Origin: Candidatus Lernaella stagnicola
Lineage (GTDB): Bacteria; Lernaellota; Lernaellaia; Lernaellales; Lernaellaceae
NCBI GenBank assembly: GCA_030765525.1
Contig: JAVCCK010000005.1
Span: 79,402-143,401 of the forward strand
Reading direction: 5' to 3'
DNA: 64,000 bases
Shown here: in pieces, positions 57,110 through 64,000 of the stretch
Layout: every line of letters begins with the position of its first letter
Position numbering within the stretch: position 1 is the stretch's first letter
Notes under the pieces: generated by a model
Databases searched by the model: none
The model's input: only the letters and a program-made list of their open reading frames with translations
What the model was told of the DNA's origin: nothing
Position numbers and translations under genes: made by a program

Positions 57110-57245
57110 GCGGAGTTCCTCCTGCAAAAAGTTGTTGAAGAATATTCGTTCTCTGGTTATCGCGGAGCAGAACGTCTCTACGTTCCGTCTGTTTCCCAGT
57201 GCTCCTTCGCTCGGGACCCCCTCCCGTAATTTCAATATTCGGCAA

Positions 57246-57263
57246 TGAATGAACACTCATTCA
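57246..57263. promoter_or_regulatory. TetR/FadR-type operator in the acs leader
   Basis: TGAATGAACACTCATTCA: perfect seven-base arms around four bases, the same layout and arm sequence as the Bacillus FadR-type operator. It lies just downstream of the predicted acs start point, a position that would block RNA polymerase. Confidence 0.65.
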
Positions 57264-57283
57264 CATTCTTAGAGAGACGGCAA

Positions 57284-57311
57284 ATTATCAGCAATTGACG
57301 CGCCCTGTCAA
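57284..57311 (-). promoter_or_regulatory. acs sigma-70 promoter
   Basis: Minus-strand TTGACA (57306-57311), 16-base spacer, GATAAT (57284-57289). Predicted start point about 57277, giving a leader of about 170 bases that includes the operator. Confidence 0.72.
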
Positions 57312-57572
57312 GGCGAAACAGGCTCTTTTCTGCGTTTGAATCGTCTTTTTATCGGCCGAAAACAATTAATCGGCTCGCATGTGAGCTATTGAAATGCAAT
57401 CTCTTTTAATACAAATAATGGGCACCGGAGGGGTTCGAAACGTCGGTTGAGGCGGTGGGGACGTCCATGGTCGCGGCAATCGATTTCCAGCGCGGCACCA
57501 AACAACAAGCTGCTTTTACCCTTTCACCTGTGGTATGGGCAAAAGAGTCTCCCGGCAAGGAGGGTTTTCACA
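57312..57572. other. Divergent intergenic region between acs and a lipoprotein gene
   Basis: AT-rich near the acs side (TTAAT and AATAAT tracts). A TTGAAA at about 57389 could serve the lipoprotein gene but no clear -10 at standard spacing was found. No gene or RNA was recognised. Confidence 0.4.
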
Positions 57573-58223
57573 ATGCGATTCTGGTTTCTCCTGCTTGTTT
57601 TGGTCTTGATGCTAACAACGTGGATTGGCTGCGAATGCGGCAATGGTGACGATGATTCCGGAGATGATGACACCGGCGACGACGACAACGGCGACGACGA
57701 TGACGATAACGACGACTCTTCTCCACCTTCTCCGACGACCGTCGACCCCTTCGACTATATCGACGAAGCATGGCAACTCGCCCTTGACGCGTTGAGCGAG
57801 ACACCGGACCAGTTCACGCTGTTTCAGATCGACGGCAGCGTGACGCCCGCAAGCGGCGATTTGTCCGAAAAGGAAATCCTGTGGAAGTACAGTTTCTGGG
57901 CGTCGTTTGACCAGGACGATACCGAAGCCCTCGTCGAAGTGGAAGCCTACCCGGTAAAAAGCGCTACAATTACCTGCGAAGCGCAAGAATGCCCGGTGCT
58001 GGGCCGCGTTTTCCTACAGCGGGAAGAATGGAACGACGCCACCGTTTCCCTCGAACAGATGTTCGCCATCTCGGAGCCGGCTCTAGGCGATCAAGATGTT
58101 GATTTCATAAGCCTTTTCGAGGATCTCAACCCGGCCTACGGCTTCATCGGCTGGTATTTGCAGAAAGGCATCAACGTCGTGCTGCTCATCAACGCCGAAA
58201 CCGGCGATATCGTTCCGGATTAG
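57573..58223 (+). CDS. Poly-Asp lipoprotein
   Basis: A 216-residue lipoprotein. The ATG at 57573 (AAGGAGGG upstream) gives the signal peptide with lipobox WIGC (cysteine 20), then CGNGDDDSGDDDTGDDD and more Asp/Asn to about residue 50. The mature domain (about 60-216) has no family I recognise; it holds one CEAQEC pair and is beta-rich at the end. It stops three bases before the convergent 614-residue lipoprotein. Confidence 0.68.
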   Translation: MRFWFLLLVLVLMLTTWIGCECGNGDDDSGDDDTGDDDNGDDDDDNDDSSPPSPTTVDPFDYIDEAWQLALDALSETPDQFTLFQIDGSVTPASGDLSEKEILWKYSFWASFDQDDTEALVEVEAYPVKSATITCEAQECPVLGRVFLQREEWNDATVSLEQMFAISEPALGDQDVDFISLFEDLNPAYGFIGWYLQKGINVVLLINAETGDIVPD

Positions 58224-58226
58224 CGC

Positions 58227-60071
58227 CTAGTCCACCGCGCCGACGTAGCCGAAGTAGCGCGCCATCCAATAGGGCAGCAAATAACCGGCCGGTTGGCGGA
58301 TATACTGCGGATCGGCGTCGCAATTCTGGTGTCCGTAAGGATTCGACCACCACGTGAAGGTTCGCGGGCAGCGCTCGTAGACCGGCACCGGATCAAAGGT
58401 CAAATACTCCCCTTCAAATCGCGATTCACATGTAAAATCAGTCGGATACTCATCCTCGCCGATGTGCAGCGTGGGCTGGGTTTGCGACTCGGGAAATTGC
58501 CGTAGGGCGCAAATGGCATCCTCGATCGCCTCGGTATCGTGGCCGGTGGAGTCGGGGCCGACCTGTTTCATCGCGGCGTACATGATCGCCCACGCGGCGT
58601 TGTGCTGGTTGGCCATCATCCGCTCGTTTTCCCGAAAATAGAACATCATGTTTTCGAACGTGCGCTGGAGTTTGTGGCGCGTGGCCGGGTCGTGCTCGTA
58701 CCAAATGAGCGGGAACATCTGGCAAAACGCCATCGCCATGTTGTTCCAGTTCGATTGGCAACCGCCCCGGCCGACGTACAGGCCCGTCAGCCAAAGCCAA
58801 TCCGTGAAGGGCTGCGGCGGCGTGAGGTAGCGGTCGAGACAATCGTTAGGGCCGGCCTTTTGCAGCAGGCAGTTGTCGTAGAAATCGCGCAGATCCTCGC
58901 GGCCGGATGCGACCGCGCCCTGCAGCACCATGTTCATACCCATGATCGCGTTAAAACCGGGGAAATCGGTGATGGCCAGCGGCCAGAAGCGGCCGTGCTC
59001 GGTGAGGCGATCGTCCCAGTCGACCAGGGCCATGTCGTTTTCCATCAGGTGTTCGGAGATTTGCTCCATGAGCGAGCCGGCGGCGTCGCGCAGGTCGGCA
59101 TCGTCCACGAGCTTGTAGATCGCTCCCAGGGCCAGCATGTGCCCGGCGTATTCATCCTGCGAAACGTTATCCAGCCAACAGTAGCCCGCGAACTCATCGG
59201 AGACCTGATGCGTTGTGCGCACGAAAGCCGCCGCGTCCGGGTCGTAGACGAGAATCGTGCCGTCGGTATCGACTTTAACCCAGCGGTTGTCGTCTTTTTC
59301 CTCATCGGGGATGTAGCTCGAGGGGTCGCTCGGGCAACTCATGCCCGCTACCCCGGGCGTAATGTACTCGCGGGTGAAAATGCCTGGTATTCCGGTGATT
59401 TCCATGCCGATGCGCAGGCCGTCGACCATCACGCGCAGCACGTCGAGGGCATCCTGGCTGCCGGTGGAGGCGTACCGAAAAGCTTGCGAGGCGATGTAGA
59501 GGCCGGTCCAAAGGCCGTCGTTTTCGCCGGTGTGCCAATTGGTCACTTCCTGCCAGGTGGCGTCGTCTTCAGTGTACGGGGCGACGACGGTCGCGTTGTT
59601 AATTCGCTTATGTTCCGGGTGGATATGCAGCCGCGCGGCCAGTTCGTCGAACTTGGCAGCTTTTTCCGCGAGGCTCATCGTCGTGCCGTGCGGATCGCCG
59701 GCGCAGTCATCGAAAGTGGGCGAGCCGTAGCGCCACGGGTCGACGCAGGTGTCGGTTTCGCAGAGCTTGCCGTAGTCGCGCAGGCACTCTTCGGCGACGA
59801 CCCAGCGACCCTCGCGGCACTCGAGAAGTTGCAGCGCATTGCCTGTGCAAGATAGGTCACCTGGGTGACATTCGTCCTCGATTGTGTCGTCGTCATCATT
59901 GTTTTCGTCATCGTTGTTGTCGTCGTCGTCGTCGGTTGTGTCGTCGTTTGTGTCGTCATTGTTATTATTGTCGTCGTCATCGGAAGAAGAGGACTCATCC
60001 TCGCCGCAGCCAAGCCCGACGAGGGCCAGGGTCATCACCAGCGCCAACAGCAAAAACCAAACGCGTCGCAT
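58227..60071 (-). CDS. Large poly-Asp lipoprotein with helical-barrel-like domain
   Basis: A 614-residue lipoprotein with lipobox cysteine 22 (GLGC) and an Asp/Asn/Thr tether of about 45 residues. A short Cys-rich region follows (CHPGDLSCTGNALQLLECRE), then a long Trp/Tyr-rich helical domain with repeated helix pairs (WHTGENDGLWTGLYIASQAF, AGHMLALGAIYKLVDDADLR, NWNNMAMAFCQMFPLIWYEH). The pattern resembles alpha/alpha-toroid glycoside hydrolases or lyases, but I see no catalytic signature. Function unknown; surface polysaccharide binding or cleavage is possible. Confidence 0.68.
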   Translation of the reverse strand: MRRVWFLLLALVMTLALVGLGCGEDESSSSDDDDNNNNDDTNDDTTDDDDDNNDDENNDDDDTIEDECHPGDLSCTGNALQLLECREGRWVVAEECLRDYGKLCETDTCVDPWRYGSPTFDDCAGDPHGTTMSLAEKAAKFDELAARLHIHPEHKRINNATVVAPYTEDDATWQEVTNWHTGENDGLWTGLYIASQAFRYASTGSQDALDVLRVMVDGLRIGMEITGIPGIFTREYITPGVAGMSCPSDPSSYIPDEEKDDNRWVKVDTDGTILVYDPDAAAFVRTTHQVSDEFAGYCWLDNVSQDEYAGHMLALGAIYKLVDDADLRDAAGSLMEQISEHLMENDMALVDWDDRLTEHGRFWPLAITDFPGFNAIMGMNMVLQGAVASGREDLRDFYDNCLLQKAGPNDCLDRYLTPPQPFTDWLWLTGLYVGRGGCQSNWNNMAMAFCQMFPLIWYEHDPATRHKLQRTFENMMFYFRENERMMANQHNAAWAIMYAAMKQVGPDSTGHDTEAIEDAICALRQFPESQTQPTLHIGEDEYPTDFTCESRFEGEYLTFDPVPVYERCPRTFTWWSNPYGHQNCDADPQYIRQPAGYLLPYWMARYFGYVGAVD

Positions 60072-60154
60072 CGTCAGCCTCCTCGGCGGGAACCGGACCG
60101 TTTTTTTCAGCCTACAACGGCGAACACTCCGCGGGAAGCCGGTCCCGAAATGCC

Positions 60155-60183
60155 TTGACGGTTCTTGACCGCTTCTGTATTAA
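60155..60183 (+). promoter_or_regulatory. Promoter of the tRNA pair
   Basis: TTGACG (60155-60160), 17-base spacer, TATTAA (60178-60183), 30 bases before tRNA-Gln. Confidence 0.55.
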
Positions 60184-60213
60184 AGGCAGTCCTGGAATGG
60201 TTCTTTGAATTGA

Positions 60214-60284
60214 TCCCGGCTCGTCTAACGGTAGGACAGCGGACTCTGACTCCGTATGTAGAGGTTCGAATCCTTTGCCGGGAG
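60214..60284 (+). tRNA. tRNA-Gln (CTG)
   Basis: Acceptor TCCCGGC pairs with GCCGGGA, the T-loop is TTCGAAT and the D-arm has GTCTAACGGTAGGAC. The anticodon loop CTCTGAC gives CTG, reading CAG. CCA is not encoded. Confidence 0.92.
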
Positions 60285-60375
60285 CGTGGGTACCGGGTCG
60301 GGTGACCGACCCGGCGGCCCTTTAGCTCCCATCATTGCCTACCAACCCGGGGCCCTGCCCCGACGAGCCCCATGT

Positions 60376-60447
60376 GGTCCCATCGTCTAGCGGTTAGGAC
60401 GCCGGCCTCTCACGCCGGAAACAGGGGTTCGATTCCCCTTGGGACTA
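60376..60447 (+). tRNA. tRNA-Glu (CTC)
   Basis: GGTCCCA pairs with TGGGACT, D-arm GTCTAGCGGTTAGGAC, anticodon loop CTCTCAC giving CTC (reads GAG), T-arm AGGGG/CCCCT with loop TTCGATT. CCA is not encoded. It follows tRNA-Gln by 91 bases and a terminator ends the unit. Confidence 0.92.
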
Positions 60448-60455
60448 CAAGCACG

Positions 60456-60484
60456 CCCCGCGCCTCATGGTGCGGGGTTTTTTT
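60456..60484 (+). terminator. Rho-independent terminator after tRNA-Glu
   Basis: CCCCGC (60456-60461) pairs with GCGGGG (60472-60477) around a ten-base loop, followed by seven T. Confidence 0.85.
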
Positions 60485-60526
60485 GTGGAAAAAGGGAAAA
60501 AGCGGGTTGAGGCATTCGCCGGGCGC

Positions 60527-60555
60527 TTGCTCCCCCGCCGCGCCGCCGGTATAAT
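60527..60555 (+). promoter_or_regulatory. Promoter of the EACC1-CHAT operon
   Basis: A perfect TATAAT (60550-60555) with TTGCTC (60527-60532) at 17 bases. Unlike the housekeeping promoters here, the -10 is perfect and the -35 weak. The leader is about 78 bases. Confidence 0.6.
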
Positions 60556-60639
60556 ACTCTTTAGGTGCATCATCGTCCGTTGGTGACGGCGAATTCGATA
60601 AAAATAGTTGACGAACCCATCATTAGGGGAGAGATCCGT

Positions 60640-61041
60640 ATGTCGAACACGACTTTCACGTTTCATTGCGCGCCCGAGGACGAATCCGCACGCCGCGAAT
60701 TGCAGGCGCAACTGGCCGACTTGCTGCCGGATTGGCCGCTACGGGAAAGCCGCGCCGTGGATACCCACACCGGCCAAAAATTTGACTCCCTCGAGTACAT
60801 CACGGTGGTCATTCTGGGGTTGCCGAGCGCCGTGTACACCACCTGGCAACTGGCCGAAAAAGCGAAGCTGAAGGAAAAGCTCGATCGTTTGATCGCCTGG
60901 GCGCAAGAGCGACGCGCCACGCACCCGGAGCAGCAAATCGAAATCGAACTGCCCGGCGGCGAGGCCATGCCGCTGCATCAGGCGAAAGCCGAAGACATGC
61001 TGGCCGCCATCGAGCGGCACGTGGGCCCGCGCAGTGAATAA
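60640..61041 (+). CDS. EACC1-like effector-associated small protein
   Basis: A 133-residue protein. The ATG at 60640 follows AGGGGAGAG. Its order is an N-terminal strand-helix segment (RRELQAQLADLLPDWPL), a short hydrophobic helix (EYITVVILGLPSAVYTTWQL), a charged amphipathic helix (KAKLKEKLDRLIAWAQERR), then strands IEIELPGGEAMPL and a final helix (EDMLAAIERHVG). This closely follows the layout of effector-associated constant component 1 (EACC1), a small protein encoded beside CHAT, caspase or trypsin-like effectors in NTP-dependent conflict systems. The CHAT gene starts ten bases later, so the two form an operon. The assignment rests on layout, not on a search. Confidence 0.65.
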   Translation: MSNTTFTFHCAPEDESARRELQAQLADLLPDWPLRESRAVDTHTGQKFDSLEYITVVILGLPSAVYTTWQLAEKAKLKEKLDRLIAWAQERRATHPEQQIEIELPGGEAMPLHQAKAEDMLAAIERHVGPRSE

Positions 61042-61051
61042 AAGAGACCCC

Positions 61052-64000
61052 ATGCCGCTGGAATTTCGTTTCGACGGTAAAAAGAAGGAAATTCGCGCCC
61101 AGTGCAAGTCGCCGCAAATCGACGAAACGCTGCCCGTGAGCGACGACGACCTGCGAAATTTCGCCCGCTGGGAAAGCACCTACCGCAAAAGCCAAGGCAA
61201 AGGCAAAGCGCCCGAAACGCACCTGCAAATCGGCCGCGAAATGTACCAATGGCTCGATCGCGATGTCTCGGTGCTGTCGACGGTTCGGGAACTCGACGAC
61301 GGCACGCCGCTACGCGTGGAATTCGCCGTCGGCCCCCGACCCAACGCCGCCGAGAAAACCTTCCTGCAAGCGCCGTGGGAATTGCTCGCCGACAAAACCG
61401 GCCACCTGGCGCTGCTGGACAAAACGCTGTTCTGTCCGGTGCGCCGCGTCGGCAAGCGTCAAGAGCCGATGCCGCCCAGCGATTTTAGGCCCGGCGTCGT
61501 GTTCATGGCCGCCTCTCCCACCGGCGAGGCGGATTTGGAGTACGAAGCCGAGGAAGCGGCGATGGTGGAGGCGACCGGCCGCATCGGTCTAGACCTCGTG
61601 CCCGAGGAAAGCGGCACGCTGCGCTACCTGGCCGAGCTCGTCGCGAGGGAGCAGCCGGATATTCTGCACCTTTCCTGCCACGGCCGCGCCGATAAAACGC
61701 CGCAACTGGCCTTCGAAGACGAGTTCGGCGATCGCGCGCTAACCGACGCCACCACGCTGGCCCGTGAGTTGGGCGGCAATCGGCCGCGCGTGCTGTTCTT
61801 GTCGGCGTGCGAATCGGCGGTCGGGAACGACGTGGTTGATTCCTTCGCCATCGACATGCTCGTCCGGCAAATGCCCGCCGTGGTGGGTTGGGACGGCCCA
61901 GTCGGGGATGTGGAAGCGACGTTGTACGCCGCCGCGTTTTACAAGCACCTGGCGCAGCGCCTTTCCCTCACCGAGGCGGTGGCGCGGGCGCGGCTGGATT
62001 TAGTCGTCGCCATGGAGGAAAGGAATGTCGCCGCGCGTGGCTGGCACCTGGCGAGGCTGTACCTCGGGCCGGCCGGCGGCGGCGTTATCAGCCGGGGCGA
62101 CCGGGCGCGGCAGCGGAAGGATACGAAATACGCCTACGACGCGTTTCTCGACACCGAGGGCAAGGTGAAAGTGGCCGGGCCCGGCGAGTTCGTGGGCCGG
62201 CGGCGGGAAATCCAAAAGGTGATGCGGGCGTTTCGCGAGCGAACGCACAAACACGTCGCCGTGATTCGCGGCGTGGGCCAGCAGGGGAAATCGAGCCTCG
62301 CCGCCCGGGTCGCCGACCGCCTGAAGCATTCCCACGATCGCGTTGTGTTGTTCGGCGAGTACGACGCGCCGGCGATCCGCCGCAAAATCAACACCGTAAC
62401 CGGCCGCGCGGACGTCCGGGAGGTTTTCGGGCGACACGCCGCCGCTATCGAGAAGGACGAGGCGAATCTCGAGCACGCCCTGCGGGACGTGTTTGAAACC
62501 TGCTGCAAGGAGCCGGTCAAAGAAGACGGGAAAACTACGCAGCGCTCGCTGCTGATCGTCGTGGACGACTTCGAGCAGGCGCTCGACGAGCAGCCCGGCG
62601 CGGCGCACAAGGTGAAGCCCGAGTACCTAAAAGCCATGCGCGCCCTCGTGACGGCGGTGCAGAACGCCGACAGCGACGTGTACCTGCTGTTCACCACGCG
62701 TTTTGAATTCACGCTACGGCACGACGGGCAAGACCTCGTAGCGGCCATGTTCGACCTGCCGCTGCGACCGATGGAAGGGCACGAGGCGCATAAGCAAACA
62801 AGGGCTGTGGAACGGGTGCGCGGCGCGAAAATCGAGGACGCGCGGCGCGAGCGCATTATCCATCTGGCCCGCGGCAATCCGGGGCTGAGCAAGCGGCTAT
62901 GCGATACGGCGCTGGAAGACGCGGCGGCGTGCGACCGGGCCTTGGACGAACTGAAAAAGTACGACGGCAACCCGGATCACCTTTCGGACGAAAAGCTCAT
63001 CGAGTTCATGAACAAGATTGCGCTGCAAACCGTCGTGGATTGGTTGAGTGATGCCGAGCGGGAAGCGCTGCGACTCTCGACCGCCTTCGGCATGCCGGTG
63101 CCGCGCGAAATTTTGCACCTCGTGGTGGAGAAGGCGGGCTGCGGCGAGGCGGCGAAGGTGACTAAACGGCTGACGGGTTTCGGCCTGTGGGAAGTGTACG
63201 ACGACTTCGTCGCCCGCGACCAACCGGCGCTGCTGATCAACGCCCTGGCGCAGAAGTACGTGGGCAACGTAACGGAAGCGGATTACGAAACGATTGCCGA
63301 ATGGGTCGTGCCGCGCTTATTCGACTTGTGGGGCGGCGAAGATCGAAAAAAGCGGCCCTACGCCGCCGATTTTGAGCTGACTCGTTTGGCTTTGGCCGCG
63401 CAACAAGCCGCCGTGCTGAACGTCGTCGCGAGGGATGCGGTATTGGCCTGCCGCGAGCAGTTTCAGTACGAACTCGGCGCGTCACTGGGCCGACAGGCGG
63501 TTGAAGTATTGCAGAGCAAATCCATCACGCCGCCGGTGTTTTTATTGGTCATCACCGCGGAACTTCTTCGCCAACTCGGGGATGTCGATACGGCGCGGGG
63601 CTTTTTGGATAACGCCGTCAAGCAAGTAGACGACGGCGCAGTCGGGGACCCGGAAGAAGCCGCGTTTGCGTTTCTGGAACTCGGAGAAGACCTGACCGCG
63701 CGCGGCGAGCTGGACGTGGCGTTGGAACTCTACCGCAAGGCGGAGAATTTGCTGGCCAGGCCGGATTTCGTGCGCGAGCGCGCCGTGACCCTCGGCCGGA
63801 TCGCCGACATTCTCTACCAACGCGGCGAACTCGACGAGGCCTTGCGCATCCGCCAAGAAGAACAATTGCCCGTCTACGAAAAAATCGGCGACGTGCGCGA
63901 GCGCGCCGTGACCCTCGGACGGATCGCCGATTTTTTCGTAGACGGGCAATTGTTCTTCTTGGCGGATGCGCAAGGCCTCGTCGAGTTCGCCAAGAAGAAC
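61052..64000 (+). CDS. CHAT protease - P-loop NTPase - TPR conflict-system protein, 3' incomplete
   Basis: At least 983 codons, open to the right edge. The CHAT caspase-like domain (about residues 50-350) has the dyad His210 in LHLSCHGRAD and Cys253 in LFLSACESAVG. A STAND/NACHT-like NTPase follows, with Walker A GVGQQGKS (407-414) and Walker B LLIVVDDFEQ (Asp505/506), then a winged-helix-like region. TPR repeats start near residue 810 and become near identical (RERAVTLGRIAD twice). The likely role is a sensor-triggered protease that kills the cell or cleaves partners during infection, with TPRs as sensor and NTP hydrolysis as switch. After 63924 the sequence is an inverted copy of 63824-63891, so residues from about 958 on are doubtful. 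Confidence 0.85.
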   Translation, partial: MPLEFRFDGKKKEIRAQCKSPQIDETLPVSDDDLRNFARWESTYRKSQGKGKAPETHLQIGREMYQWLDRDVSVLSTVRELDDGTPLRVEFAVGPRPNAAEKTFLQAPWELLADKTGHLALLDKTLFCPVRRVGKRQEPMPPSDFRPGVVFMAASPTGEADLEYEAEEAAMVEATGRIGLDLVPEESGTLRYLAELVAREQPDILHLSCHGRADKTPQLAFEDEFGDRALTDATTLARELGGNRPRVLFLSACESAVGNDVVDSFAIDMLVRQMPAVVGWDGPVGDVEATLYAAAFYKHLAQRLSLTEAVARARLDLVVAMEERNVAARGWHLARLYLGPAGGGVISRGDRARQRKDTKYAYDAFLDTEGKVKVAGPGEFVGRRREIQKVMRAFRERTHKHVAVIRGVGQQGKSSLAARVADRLKHSHDRVVLFGEYDAPAIRRKINTVTGRADVREVFGRHAAAIEKDEANLEHALRDVFETCCKEPVKEDGKTTQRSLLIVVDDFEQALDEQPGAAHKVKPEYLKAMRALVTAVQNADSDVYLLFTTRFEFTLRHDGQDLVAAMFDLPLRPMEGHEAHKQTRAVERVRGAKIEDARRERIIHLARGNPGLSKRLCDTALEDAAACDRALDELKKYDGNPDHLSDEKLIEFMNKIALQTVVDWLSDAEREALRLSTAFGMPVPREILHLVVEKAGCGEAAKVTKRLTGFGLWEVYDDFVARDQPALLINALAQKYVGNVTEADYETIAEWVVPRLFDLWGGEDRKKRPYAADFELTRLALAAQQAAVLNVVARDAVLACREQFQYELGASLGRQAVEVLQSKSITPPVFLLVITAELLRQLGDVDTARGFLDNAVKQVDDGAVGDPEEAAFAFLELGEDLTARGELDVALELYRKAENLLARPDFVRERAVTLGRIADILYQRGELDEALRIRQEEQLPVYEKIGDVRERAVTLGRIADFFVDGQLFFLADAQGLVEFAKKN
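63824..63991. repeat. Perfect 68-bp inverted repeat inside the TPR region
   Basis: Bases 63824-63891 and 63924-63991 are exact reverse complements separated by 32 bases. The turn occurs at TCGCCGA, shared by both strands. Beyond the right arm, AAGAAGAAC again matches the forward repeat after CGCC. It looks like a template switch or assembly fold-back in a TPR-repeat region. Confidence 0.85.

Noticed and set aside
58539..59855. 438-codon plus-strand frame opposite the large lipoprotein
   Set aside because: Shadow; the minus-strand gene has a lipoprotein signal and sensible domain sequence.

Overview
The window is GC-rich and comes from a Gram-negative, probably anaerobic or facultative bacterium. 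It carries a type II secretion pseudopilin operon, a TonB-dependent receptor, outer-membrane barrel proteins, many lipoproteins, an oxygen-independent ribonucleotide reductase and a second glycyl-radical enzyme. Five lipoproteins share a poly-Asp tether directly after the lipobox cysteine. I associate that feature with deltaproteobacterial/Myxococcota-like metagenome genomes, but I cannot assign a taxon from sequence alone.

Layout. 1-3.2 kb: truncated M19 dipeptidase, MarR regulator and D-aminoacylase-type amidohydrolase. 3.3-8.9 kb: membrane-anchored charged protein, TonB receptor, metalloprotease lipoprotein, RNase Z (minus). 9.1-16.2 kb: gspF-G-H-I-J-K and a LysM/MltD-like transglycosylase. 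16.3-26.8 kb: orphan adenine methylase, DegP-like protease (minus), a small gene with an apparent frameshift and a strong terminator, OPT transporter, membrane protein, then minus-strand lipoproteins and envelope proteins. 27-32.3 kb: pgsA, a transglycosylase, nadB, an SGNH protein and a GT-C type glycosyltransferase. 32.5-39.1 kb: glycyl-radical enzyme, small lipoprotein, glyQS. 39.2-40.1 kb: a REP-associated transposase with palindromic repeats. 40.5-43.9 kb: the nrdD-nrdG region. 43.9-54.1 kb: secreted proteins, a PflA-like radical SAM protein, a second GT-C protein, class II aldolase, a broken SGNH gene, a CapD-type epimerase/dehydratase and a NYN-domain protein. 54.3-60.1 kb: poly-Asp lipoproteins and acs. 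60.2-64 kb: tRNA-Gln, tRNA-Glu and a two-gene conflict-type operon cut by the right edge.

Two places stand out. First, nrdD is interrupted after the CPY of its terminal CPYC motif by 113 bp. This insert begins with TAG and ends with ATG, and the glycyl-radical domain follows as a separate 60-codon reading frame. Removing exactly 113 bp restores a canonical NrdD C-terminus. Second, the right end encodes a small EACC1-like protein followed by a CHAT protease-P-loop NTPase-TPR protein, the architecture of an NTP-dependent defence or cell-death system. Its last 170 bp contain a perfect 68-bp inverted repeat that needs checking as an assembly fold-back.

Transcription signals look consistent: several genes have a TTGACA -35 with a degenerate -10. 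acs has a near-consensus promoter with a TetR/FadR-type palindrome just downstream. Long antisense reading frames are common because of the high GC and were not called as genes.
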